A stretch of DNA of 64,000 bases from Dactylellina haptotyla (lineage: Eukaryota > Ascomycota > Orbiliomycetes > Orbiliales > Orbiliaceae): positions 1,426,001-1,490,000 of the forward strand of contig CM062382.1 in assembly GCA_031310005.1 (NCBI GenBank). Reading direction: 5' to 3'. Numbering within the stretch: the first letter of the stretch is position 1; each line of letters opens with the position of its first letter. This document shows positions 1-11,751 of the stretch, piece by piece. The notes beneath the pieces are model-generated. The model saw only the letters and a program-made list of their open reading frames with translations. It was not told where the DNA came from and ran no database searches. The position numbers and the translations under genes are program-made.

Positions 1-1873
1 TATAGAATTCATCAGTGGCCAAATTGGATTGTTGGTTTGGTTCGCAAACTTAGCGATACTGGACATGATAAGCCCGAGTGAGAATGCTGATGTTTTCATG
101 TCGAACTTGTTGGTGGTGCTCTCCAGGCTGAAGTTCGCGGCCCACGCTAGACAGGCGAAAAATAAACCTGTCGTTGTCAAGAAGAGACGAATTTCAGGTG
201 TGACAAAGAAGAAAGCGATAAGCGTGGTTAGGGATCCGACGTATACGACTGGTAGATTCGAAAATACAAGTCTTCTCAGGGGTCTGGCGCAAAGGAGGTA
301 CGGGGAGATAGTGGCTAGGATCGCAACTTCGTAACCAGAAATACCCATGTGCCACAAAGGAAAGTCTAAACATGGTTAGCTTTGCGGAATCAATTTAGTG
401 AGACCAAGGTTCACGTACACCAGACGACAACTCCTAGCGATGTCAGGATGGACCAAAAGGCGAACTATCGTGAATTAGCACCGTCACGTCAGAAGGTATC
501 GTTGGCGTAGAGCATACTCCGAGGTAAACATCACTCAGTGTATCAACCATCGCAGTCCACGAAAAGGCGTTGGCGAACTCTTGAGCCAATGGTTGCTTTG
601 CTTTCCTACAGCCAGACGTCAACATCCCTCTAATCACCAAAATAATTTGATATCAACTGGAATATGTTTGCTTACTTTAGGTCCTCATCATAAGCACCGG
701 CCAACTGAGTGGTTCTATATCTCACCAACGTTTCACTTTTAGAGTATATTCTTGTTGGTAAAAATGCTTTTCTACAACAGCTTCTAGGGTATATAGGACT
801 GAATCAGACATAGAAGTATTCTACATCACATACCCTTTGTTGAAAGTCTTAGTGTCAACAAGACGTAGCTCAAAGCCTTCAAAGTCAAGCGCGGTAACAG
901 CATCAAATCCCACGTCATATAATATAAGAGACCATTCGAAGAAAGCATAGATTGTGTAAGCTGTATCGTGCTGTTAGCTTTTTTTTGTACGTTTATTGGC
1001 TAGTATTGAGCCTAAACCAACATACCTCCAGGGACTCTATGAACCTTGTGCTGAATAAAGTAGTAGATCAAGGGTACCAGGGTACCGAAAAATAGACCTG
1101 CGAGGATCTTCCGATACTTGACAGCCTTGGCGTTGGCTGGCGAAGTCGCGAGACATCCAAGCGTCCACGGCAGGGTCAGGACGAGGTATGAGATCATAAA
1201 GATATCGTGCCAATCATGATCGTCAGTAGAGGTGATGTAGACCCAGCCGCCGCAGAGTAATGTTCGCGCAATCCCTGTAAAGGCGACAAATTTTGGCAGT
1301 GAAGAACCGGGTCTGGCCGTGAGGTAGTACCATAGCAGAACAAGGAGGAACCGAGGTCCTATCCCGTAGTATCATCAGTCTAGTCCGTCGAGGAGGAGAT
1401 CCGGTGAGGCGTACCCGATGTCAAGGCGATGCAGATCTGGAAGACCGATCGTTCCGGATAGCGATCACCAATGGTTGCCGACACGGATGGGAACCACTCT
1501 TGCGGATAGCCCTATCAACTCGATTGTTAGGCCCAATGGTATAGCGGTCCAACGGGAAGCGTGCTGCGAGAGCTCACGTAATATTCATTCTTGACGATTT
1601 TATGGAAATGCAGGTTTCTAAATTTTGGGTATCCTAATCAGCGACGATAGTCCTCAGTCACGCAGTGGGGGTTATCCGAGACTCCGTACACTCCCACGAT
1701 CAATGCTCCGATAAACCCCACTATCCCGATAATAAAGCATCAGTCCAATCGCGTTTCTACTATTGACAGAGTGGACAGTTGAGAGGAGGCGTATCTCGTA
1801 CAGTAAGCGAGCACAGTGTGCGTATGTGATATGTATTTCCCGTTTAGCTGTCACACGCGAGGGCTGTCAGCAT
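1..1873 (-). CDS. cwh43: Cwh43, N-terminal PGAP2-like membrane half (partial, runs off left edge)
   Basis: Cwh43 acts in remodelling GPI-anchor lipids to ceramide in the ER/Golgi. Only the N-terminal, multi-spanning PGAP2/FRAG1-like half lies here; the C-terminal half would be left of base 1. Reading the minus strand through splice sites gives family blocks in order: [20 protein letters not shown] (spliced at 1512-1577), then [13 protein letters not shown] after an intron at 1359-1414, [10 protein letters not shown] near 1030, [19 protein letters not shown] near 920, and [12 protein letters not shown] near 340. All introns are GT-AG and 50-70 bp. Hydrophobic stretches continue to base 1. The first exon lies around 1640-1873, but its ATG could not be fixed, so the right boundary is approximate. 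The short plus-strand frame at 29-334 is a shadow. Family call is by recognition of these blocks. Confidence 0.85.
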
Positions 1874-2455
1874 GAAGTTCGTTTTCACCAGCAGTATCAC
1901 ACCAAAAAGCAAAATAGAGAGGAAAAGAAACGGGTTGACCGAGAAAAGTGACGACTTACGGAGATCACAGTGCTTCCTTCTTTGTCCTTCATGCCTTCAG
2001 GTAGCTACTTGGCTAGCGACTAACACTGGAAGGAAAGGCCGTGGTTGGGGTGCCGTGGACGCGAAGAAAAAGCTTGAACGAAGGAAAACACACAAACAAG
2101 AAAGTGCTAAGAGAGATGGATGCTGTCATGCCACAATTCCACAATGCCGCGATCAAATGTGGAGAGAGAGGAGAGCCCCAAGCGAAGCAAACAGTTCCGA
2201 ACCACACACCGGACAGAAACCAGGCCCTGACTTCCTTGTCTTATGTCAGCGGCTTGGCTCGGGCGACGGAGAAGTGCTGCCTGCCTGCCTGCCTGCCTGG
2301 GAGCGGGAAAGCGAGGGATACCAAGCGTAACTGGACATTGAGCGGGTATACGCAGAGGAGACCCGAGTTCGAATGCCACGATACGAGCTCTCCTCGGTCC
2401 TTCGTGATCATGAGAATCCCACATGGCAATTGCTGTGGATGCAATGTTCCCATCT

Positions 2456-2513
<58 letters not shown>

Positions 2514-3211
2514 CGGCCGGAAACAAGCCCCACGTGTGGGCGTGTGTATCTGTAACGAATAACGCATAACATATCGCAGCACGTCTTAACGTATCGTACA
2601 GACGGCGTAGGTAGCATGGGCCATGTTGGCGGCCGTGAACAGCATCTCGAACGTCAATTAGTAAATTCCAGCCGAATTCGCGTCGAGACCGAGGCGGCCT
2701 CGGATATGCTCTGGTGGACAAGACTCCAAACTCGCCAGAAACCCAAGGCACTCAAACGAGCACGCCCATGTGTATTCATGCGCGCACTCGTCTCTACCGA
2801 ATGATGTAGAAGCCATCAAGTTTCTTCAGCGCAGCATCAGGATACAGAAGACCAATCCGTATAGCCATTGCAGAACCGCCCGCATACCTCCAAGTCCAAG
2901 TCCAATGTCGAACGTTGTTGCCTGCCGGATGTGTTTGTCCGGCGCGAATGTGTTGATGTGTTGCGATGCCGTTGCCTTTGCCATTGCGCGCGTTGGCTCG
3001 CCGCTTTGGGACTAGTCGCTCGCTGCCTCTCGAAATTTCAACCTTCGAAAAAAAAAAAGTATCGTCAGGCATTCAATCACGACCGACAATGCTCCGGCGC
3101 GAGACCCCTCTTCAGACCCATTCGTTCGAATTCTCCCCCGCCCCCTCTATTATTGATACACACCCATACTCTCTCTATCAGTCTCCGCGACCCTTCCATC
3201 CGTAGCCAATC
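1874..3211. other. Intergenic region between cwh43 and utp6, with CT microsatellite
   Basis: Divergent promoter space for cwh43 (minus) and utp6 (plus). It holds a short TGCC tandem run near 2278-2298 and a long CT tract near 2456-2516. The last 150 bases before utp6 are pyrimidine-rich, typical of a fungal leader. Overlapping open frames on both strands here have repeat-driven composition and no recognisable domain. Confidence 0.6.
2456..2516. repeat. CT/GA dinucleotide microsatellite
   Basis: About 60 bases of almost pure CT repeats, interrupted twice by TTT. It creates open frames rich in Ser-Leu or Arg-Glu on the two strands, which should not be taken as genes. Confidence 0.95.
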
Positions 3212-4624
3212 ATGTCTGATAAGGCCCGCTTTTACCTCGAGCAGGGTATTCCCGAGCTCCAAGAACTGGAGCGCAAGAAGATATTCACCAAAGTCTGTAC
3301 GCTTTCTTAAAATACACCACCCGCTCACGCTATTCAATGCGTCTAAAAAAGGTCGACGATCCTAAAAAGAAAAACTGCTGACAATCGCTATCACTATGCC
3401 GAACAGGAAGAAATCCAATCCATCTCTCGAAAACGTTCGCACCATGAACACCGTATCGCCGCGGCACGGTGCAAGCCGGCCGACTTCCTCTCCTACGCAA
3501 CCTACGAGATGAACCTGGACGCTCTGCGACAGAAACGCATAAAGCGATTAAACATAAGAATGAAGGGCATGTCGAACCATCTTGGCTCCCGCCGCATCTT
3601 GTTCATCTTCAAACGCGCTACCAGAAAGTTCCACGGCGATATTCAACTGTGGAGAACATACATTGAGTTCTGCCGTTCGCAAAAGTCCTACGGCTTGCTC
3701 AGAAAGGAAATGGATAGCTTTCTCAGGCTGCATCCCACCAAGTCGGATCTATGGATCTATGCGGCCAAGATCGCATTGGACGATAATAATAGCATGCCGG
3801 AAACGAGGAGCTACATGCAGCAGGGGCTGCGGTTTTGCAAGCACTCGAAAGAACTATGGCTCGAATATGCAAAGTTCGAGTGCATATTTATCACCAAACT
3901 TGCTGCGAAAACTGTAAAGATCCTTGGAGTCGAAGAGGTCGATGAGGATGCGCCGGACCCGAATGGCCTCAATTTTGACGATATAGAAGAGGACTCTAGT
4001 GTTACATTGGAGGGCGACGAAATCGCGCTACCCACAATCACAGAAGCGGAGCTCAACGGCGAAGAACCGGCGAAGAAGGATGAGGACGACGCATTAAGAA
4101 GACGGCTCGCAGAGAAGGCGAACAAGGATGTCTTGGAGGGTGTCATTCCAATAATCGTCTTTGACGAGGCCATCTCTGCGATGCCGAACGATTCCTCCCT
4201 ACCAATAACGTTTTTCGCGCTATTCGAGAGGTTTACCGATATAGAATGCCAAAAGCGATTGCTGGCGCATGTTGACGTGCATCTCATGACAACGTATCCG
4301 ACGGACGCCGGCGCTTTGCTCTGCCATGTCAGGGAACCGTTGGTGGGTGTTCAAATCATAGAGGCCAGTTTTCCGGCTGCGCTCAAAATAGCATTCAAAA
4401 GGTTCGGTGAGGCTAAGGCCAAGTCTGGAGATAAAAAGGCTCTCTACGATGGATTTGTCACTATCTTGCGCGACATCCTTGCTCAGGGCAAAACAGTGGA
4501 GGGTGGCCTAGACCAGAGCCTTGACAGAGCGGTGAGATTGTTCCTGGGCCGAGTTGTCAGGTGGGGTCAGGACGAGAAACTAGTCCTCGAAAATGCCGAG
4601 CAGGTGGCGCAACTGGTACTGTAA
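3212..4624 (+). CDS. utp6: Utp6, U3 snoRNP / SSU processome protein with HAT repeats
   Basis: Utp6 is a component of the nucleolar small-subunit processome that cleaves pre-18S rRNA. Two exons, 3212-3292 and 3407-4624, join in frame across a 114-bp GT-AG intron and give 432 residues, close to the roughly 440 of the yeast protein. The short first exon encodes MSDKARFYLEQGIPELQELE, the family N-terminus. HAT-type helices follow: LWRTYIEFC, LWIYAAKIAL and LWLEYAKFE (residues about 85-160), typical of this TPR-like solenoid. An acidic linker occupies residues about 170-230. Without the first exon the first ATG in the long frame is at 3509, which would lose about 60 residues of conserved N-terminus. 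The downstream neighbour is convergent. Confidence 0.9.
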
Positions 4625-5902
<1,278 letters not shown>

Positions 5903-6204
5903 CTACGCCTCACCGAGCGAGTATCTGGGAAAAGTCGTAAGAAATTGAAACGTTAAAACCAAAAGCGGTCTCAGCAATTATATTGCGTCTGAGAGAAGAA
6001 GAAGGGGGAGCACAAGTCAGCGTCTTGAACACACGGACGGGTCTTGGTTTGAGGGCCACATATGGAGTAGCCTTTCCGCCACGGAGGACGTAGACATGAT
6101 GGGGTATATGAGATTAGGACAGTTGATTGATGGGGATGCATTGATAAAGGCTACGAATTGCAACTTTAACGATAGAGGGGGGCGGGGAATTTTTGGTAGC
6201 TTAC
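5903..6204 (-). other. Probable 5'-UTR intron of ubi3
   Basis: On the minus strand a clean donor (GAAG|GTAAGC) lies at 6204 and an acceptor (GCGTAG) at 5903, nine bases before the ATG. The 302-bp candidate intron is four times the size of the coding intron. Leader introns are common in fungal ribosomal-protein genes. Predicted from splice signals only. Confidence 0.6.
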
Positions 6205-8409
6205 CTTCGATGTTTTTGGTTGATGGTGAGAAGAAGGGAAGAGGAGTTGAGAGGAGGTTCTTTGGAAATCTATAACATGCACCGATTTCTAAGCCTGGCT
6301 AGCTAGCCAGCTGGCAGAGGGTAATATTTTTTGTGTGTGGTGTGCGTGTGTGCGTGTGGGTGCCGCGATCTAATCTGATCTGATGGGCGAGATAAGATGA
6401 GATTAGATCGAGTAGGGTTGGGCCCAACCCGGACGCCGTGTCACGTGGACGTCCGCTTATCGCCTGGACGACCGCCAAGAACGGGACGCAACACATGTTG
6501 GCCAGATCGGGGTAGCGTGCTATGGCAACGCGTGTTTATGCACGGCATCTGTCTTCCTGCGACAAGCCACCCCTGTCCGGCTTGGTTTTGGCCTGACCAA
6601 CCCGCGACTGTGCGGCAGCCCGCTGTCGTTCGAGTTTCGTTTGTTCGTTCGGTTTCTGTGTCAGCTCGCGCGCAATGCTCCGCGACGAGATTGCCTTGAA
6701 ATTCAATTTCGACACTGTGTGCGTGTGCGTGTGTGTGTGCCAAAGTCAAAAATGTCCATGTACAGGGACAGGTACATGAACATGAACATGATCATGTTGG
6801 GACATGGACATGTGGAGCACCTGCCCCGGAGCAACCGTTCTTTTTTAACATGTCCGTATGTTCCGTTGCCGCGAGGGGGCTCTAATCCCAATAGCCTGCC
6901 TTCGATGCGAAAATGCATTTCCGAGCCCCGTTGATTGCAATGCCGCTGGGTTGTCTGGGTCGCCGCCCAGTTGCTGTCGCAAAGGCGTTGGGGGAAAAGC
7001 CTGCGTCCATGGCGAGATTGCCCGCCTGCTGTTGCATCGCGGGCTTTTAAGATGAAAGGTGTAGAATATGCGCATATGCAATCTCGACGTTAATCTTCGC
7101 GACCGTCTGTGTCCCAGACGACGGCAGGTGTATCCTTGGATACATCGCACCCGGCATGAGCCAGATGGGGCGTCACTGGGCGTCACTGTGCCTTTGCCGT
7201 GACACCAATGGGGTTCATGGGGGGATGGGCCGAATTCGATCCCACTAGCTAACGCGGCCGTCAAGAAAACAGCCCGGGGACGGCTTCATTGCGGCCATGA
7301 CATGGTTCAAGCAAGCAAGTCGTAATAATACCCAACGTACCTGGCCGCGCTTTATTATTATCTCGATGCACCCATCCACTTCAATCCTCCTCCTCCTCTT
7401 CCCTTACTTCTTCCATCTCTCTCCCACCCACTATTCCCTTCGCCCCCTCCCAGCAGGGAATACTAAACCCTCAATCGCTCTTTCCGTTTGTGAGTAGACG
7501 AACAGGCGCTCTTTGACGTCTTGACTTGACTCTCCTTCTTCGCCGTCTCCTGCATCAATCATTCCCCAGACCTCAAAAACCCTTCGCTCGTTCTTATCCT
7601 CGCTCGCTCCCCTTGCAAAACGTATCGCCGCAATATAATAGGAAAAATACATATGCCGTTTGCATTCTCGCCTGTGTACCACCACAAACAGAAAAGAGGG
7701 CCGAAGTAAACAAGATACCTAAAACCACCACCACCACAACTCGAGATACCCTCCCAACACAACAGTGTGCCCACCCATATAATATTGCTAGCCCGAGCGC
7801 AAAATACGCACAGCCGCAAGGATAGATAGATAGATCGCAGATTCTCCTCCGGAGACAGAAGAGCCATTTCAACAGAGCCTTGAACCCTTCTCACGGACTC
7901 CTTTACCCAAGACAAAAAAGACCCTCACGGCCCATTACGTTTTCCGGCACAAACACAAGCCGCACCAACAACACACCTTCAGCCAACAACTTGAGACCAC
8001 GACTAACCAACCACTAACAGGAAATCGACAAGCAACGACAACAGAACATTTTTTATAACAACAGCAGAATTTCCCAAAACCTCGAAACTTAAAAGTAAAA
8101 AATCACTGCTGCACGGCTTCTTGCTGAGTCCTTAATTGCGTCTTGGTAAACATTCTCGTCACTGTGAGTTTCCTGGTTTCTGGTCGTGAGGGTACAATAC
8201 TCGACACTTGAACCCAATCTTCGGAAATCACCATACACATTCTACTTCTTCACTGAACGTGGAATTGCCAGCGGGATTGATTACATTCGACATTCAGCTA
8301 GTACCTCGGTTGCCTTTACTGGTCAATTGAGATACTTGCTATCGTAAACTATTTTACTACATCCCAGACTTTTTCCAAATACTGTTTTGATAAGAGTAAA
8401 CCCACTGGT
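6205..8409. other. Intergenic region between ubi3 and the C2H2 gene
   Basis: About 2.2 kb of divergent promoter and leader sequence. It includes GT-rich runs (about 6332-6360 and 6719-6740), a nested palindrome at 6752-6811, a pyrimidine-rich block (7376-7600) that probably marks the transcription start zone of the plus-strand C2H2 gene, and a short GATA repeat near 7823. No convincing coding frame seen. Confidence 0.55.
6752..6811. repeat. Nested inverted repeat built of CATG units
   Basis: A 10-base arm (ATGTCCATGT, 6752-6761) recurs as its reverse complement (ACATGGACAT, 6802-6811). Between them is a perfect 14-base palindrome, AACATGATCATGTT, at 6785-6798. It could form a hairpin or serve as a dimeric binding site; function unknown. 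Confidence 0.7.
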
Positions 8410-8475
8410 ATGAAGCACGCTCCAATAACCTTCCACACGCCCGTGCCCACCCCGATTCTGATAGACATTCTGTGA
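8410..8475 (+). CDS. Upstream ORF 1 in leader of the C2H2 factor
   Basis: An ATG-started 21-codon frame (MKHAPITFHTPVPT...) ends at 8475, 73 bases before the main ATG at 8549. If it is in the mature mRNA it would be expected to lower translation of the downstream factor. Transcript coverage is inferred from the long leader. Confidence 0.4.
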   Translation: MKHAPITFHTPVPTPILIDIL

Positions 8476-8494
8476 AAACTAGGGTTTCCTTTAC

Positions 8495-8512
8495 ATGTCA
8501 ACTCGGTATTGA
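8495..8512 (+). CDS. Upstream ORF 2 (5 codons) in leader of the C2H2 factor
   Basis: A minimal ATG frame (MSTRY, stop) ends 36 bases before the main start. With the 21-codon frame just upstream it forms a two-uORF arrangement. Confidence 0.35.
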   Translation: MSTRY

Positions 8513-8548
8513 ACGAGCAAGGAAGTACTTTAGAACGAAAGTAAAAAG

Positions 8549-11038
8549 ATGCTACCCGCCCAGAACCAAGAATCTCAGAGCACAACAACAATGGCCACCG
8601 CAACATTCCAACCCGGCCCGGCCAACGCCAGCATTCCGCCAGCGGTTCTCACGCACCGTCGACGGGTATCGAACATAGAGGGTAGGCCCAGAAAGCGGCA
8701 ATATGCACAAGAATTCCAGCCGTACCCGACTGTGGCACCCGGCCAGGTTTCGAGACATAGAAAACACCGGTCTCAGCCAGTCAACTTTTTGGATGACCCG
8801 AACATCTTGATCAATTCAAACAGCCTATCGTACACGACGGCAGCGAACGCAGCAATCATGGGTAGAAAGTTCGCAAACTTCCTGCAAGAGAATAGAATAC
8901 CGGAAGGTCTCGAAGGAGATGTCGCACAAAACCTAGCACGACAAAGATCAATGTCTGAGGTGAACTTACAGCAAGGCTTCTTACAAGATGTAACCGGCGG
9001 AGTCACCAATGCACAAGACCTAGCCGATGCTCAGCTAAATCAGCCTGCCACGCCCAGAGCTTTGAATGCGATGAGTATGCTTCTCTGGCCTTTATTCCGA
9101 CTGTAATAACTCTAACAATCCTCTATAGATTTTGTACCTATCACCCCGGGAAGCCCATTTGTAGGGCTTATGCCGGGACAGGCAGCACCGTATCAAATCT
9201 CTCAGCAAGCCTTCAATGCTCAATTTATATTATCACCAGATTCGGCGAGAAAGCCGAAAAGAGCTTTCCCACCGCTCGCCACCAATATACGATCAATACC
9301 ACCGCCACCGGACCTAATGGATAAAATTAAAAGCCATATGAGACGGCACTCAGTAGACACTACTCCGGCACCCGGAAATATGGATTCCTATTTTGTCAAT
9401 ATGGGTTCAACCTCCAGTTTGCCGTCGCCGCCGAACTCCGCGCCTTTAGTAACAACCAATGCCTTTGACATGGCACCAATGCCACATAACTCTGTCATTT
9501 CCCACATCTCCCTTCCAGAAGAGGGAGATTTCGAGGATGACGAAGATAATGAAAGTTACTTCTCCCCATCTGGCTCAAGCGCAGGCCACAGCCCCGCAAT
9601 GCCAGGCACTCCTCAGATGCAATCCATCGATGGGATCCTGGCATCCGACAAGCTACATCAGGCACTCCAATCTGTGGCTTCCAGACAAGCTGGCGCAGAG
9701 TCTGGCGACTCGGCTCAATCCTCTAGAGAATTTTTTGACGACCAGGACGATGAAACAAGGGTACCTGGCGGCTTTGTACGAGCCTCCGGAATCTCGAATG
9801 ACGAAATATCAGCTTACATCTCTGGTCCAGAGCCGTCTGATAACAAATGGGTCTGCCTTTATCCAGAATGTCAAAAGCGCTTTGGCCGCAAGGAGAATAT
9901 CAAATCCCATGTGCAAACACACTTGGGGGACAGGCAATTCAGATGCGAAGTGTGCAAGAAATGCTTCGTGAGACAACATGACTTGAAAAGACACGCAAAG
10001 ATCCATACGGGCATAAAACCATACCCTTGCAAATGCGGCAATAGCTTTGCCAGACATGATGCATTGACAAGACACAGACAACGCGGTATGTGTATCGGTG
10101 CTTTTGAAGGGATCGTCAAGAAGATTGTCAAACGAGGCCGCCCAAAGAAAATCAAGGTGGAAGGAGAACCAGAGACTCCGAGGAAGCGACGAAGGAATAA
10201 GAAGCGCGCCCATGGTGCTGACTCATCGTCCGGGTCTGGTGCGTCGATGTCATCTGGTTCCTCTATCAGTGCATCCTCGCCCTCAGCTTGCGATGACAAC
10301 GAAATTTGGGACAATCCAGCATCACCCCTCAGGCTTCTAGAGACTGTACCCGAGGCTTCCCCGCAACAACCCCCATCTACAGGAAAGAGAAAGCGAGAAC
10401 TATCATCAGAACCTGATGTCGAGGAGGAAGAGGAACATGGAAGCGCGAAAAGATCGAGATTAGAAACCGTTCCCATGAGCTCGTTTGCCGACTTCGGATC
10501 CGGAGAGTTTGTACTCGCACCTACATCGCCAATGTACTCCGCGCCGTCCACACCAAGTGACCTCCTCAACGAGTTGCCATCCGCATCAAATAGAAAACAC
10601 AATAACTCACTCGGTTTCTGCGATCCTTTACTCAGCTCCTTCGACGAAGATACGAGCTTTACGCCTGAAGGATCTCCAGATATCGCTGTTCTTCATAGGA
10701 AATATGTCAGTGCCTTCAACACACCAGAATGGGAAGGTCTCTCTGCCCCTGCAATAGCAGCGAATGAGGTCGATCTCCGAGAAATACTAGGCCTACCGGA
10801 CCTTGACACTTCGTCGGCTGGAGCAACAGGATCGAGTGACGTTGGCTCAACATTTCCCTTCCTTGGGAATAGCAAAGAATTGGTCAACGATATGAGCTTG
10901 TCGAGTTTGGGCTCGCTGAACAGCGGCTTCGATCTTGGTCTCACCGACGAAGGATTTGATTTCATCAAACCAGAACTACTACAGGAAAGCGACGTACTAG
11001 ATATGCAACTATGGCAGAATCTACAAGGTGAATACTAA
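8549..11038 (+). CDS. Swi5/Ace2-like C2H2 zinc-finger transcription factor
   Basis: Predicted nuclear DNA-binding regulator of 811 residues in two exons (8549-9074 and 9129-11038, 54-bp intron); the junction restores NFVPITPGSPF. Three tandem fingers lie at about residues 400-485: CLYPECQKRFGRKENIKSH, then CEVCKKCFVRQHDLKRH, then a short finger starting CKCGNSFARHDALTRH. The shortened third finger, followed by a CIGAFEG..KRGRPKK basic patch, is the pattern of Swi5/Ace2 factors of cell-cycle exit and cell separation. The N-terminal half is Pro/Ser/Gln-rich and disordered; SP/TP sites are frequent (e.g. TPGSP, SPSGS). The C-terminus is acidic and Ser-rich, a plausible activation region. A second ATG at 8591 is an alternative start. 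The exact fungal orthologue is not settled, so no symbol is given. Confidence 0.85.
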
Positions 11039-11751
11039 GTATCATCCTGTTCTGCAACAAATTCCAACGCACATTTTTTATTTCTCTTTCATGGCAAGGA
11101 GTTTTGCTTTTCCGGTTTGGGCCTGGTGTTATCCAAAAAAGTATAGGTCTGTAAATGGGCAACAATAAAAAGTTGAAGAGTACATTCGATCAGGTTCTTT
11201 CCTCTTCTGGAGTCCTTTTGCATCTTTTTCTTTCTTTTCTTAGGGGGTATTGCATATTTTCCTTCAAGGCTTTTTTAATCTCTTCTCATTTTTCCAGTTT
11301 ATTGGGTATCCGGAGCAAATATCATGGGTGAATTGGTCATATTTTCCTTTTCCTGGCATTCTTGAATTGAGTTTTCATTGGGGACTTGCTCACTGCTGAT
11401 TTATCATATTATATCCACAACTCGCATTAATGACCGTACTGGCCTCAACATATTTTCTATTTTTATTCCTCCTGTTTATTTTGGTCACTACGATTTTCCT
11501 ACACGTTTTTCTTTGCGCGTGCTATTTTTTAATCCCCTTTTCACGTGCGTATACGATCACGATCGCCAGTTGCACTTTTCAAAGATGTCACACCCTTACC
11601 CTTCATGTCATATAACTTTTTCCAACCTTTGAATCCAGTAACGCGACAAAGTGAACGAATTTAAGTCTATATTCTGCATACGAAAATAAATAGTATTACG
11701 CTCCATTAGAAAGTAGTAGTGAAGACAACCGCCCAACTAAATAACCTGCTC
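11039..11751. other. Convergent 3' region, C2H2 gene and amidase
   Basis: T-rich 3' flank with no supportable gene; small frames are hydrophobic by T-richness only. Confidence 0.55.

Noticed and set aside
2360-2385. GAGTTCGAATGCC, similar to a tRNA B box
   Set aside because: Flanking bases cannot form a T-stem and no A box or acceptor stem is present. The reverse-strand lookalike at about 14905-14920 fails for the same reason.
2107-2751. 214-codon minus-strand frame overlapping a 173-codon plus-strand frame
   Set aside because: Both run through the CT/GA microsatellite, which keeps frames open on both strands. No domain and no splice context.
9871-10602. 243-codon minus-strand frame opposite the zinc-finger gene
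   Set aside because: Shadow of the conserved plus-strand zinc-finger coding sequence.
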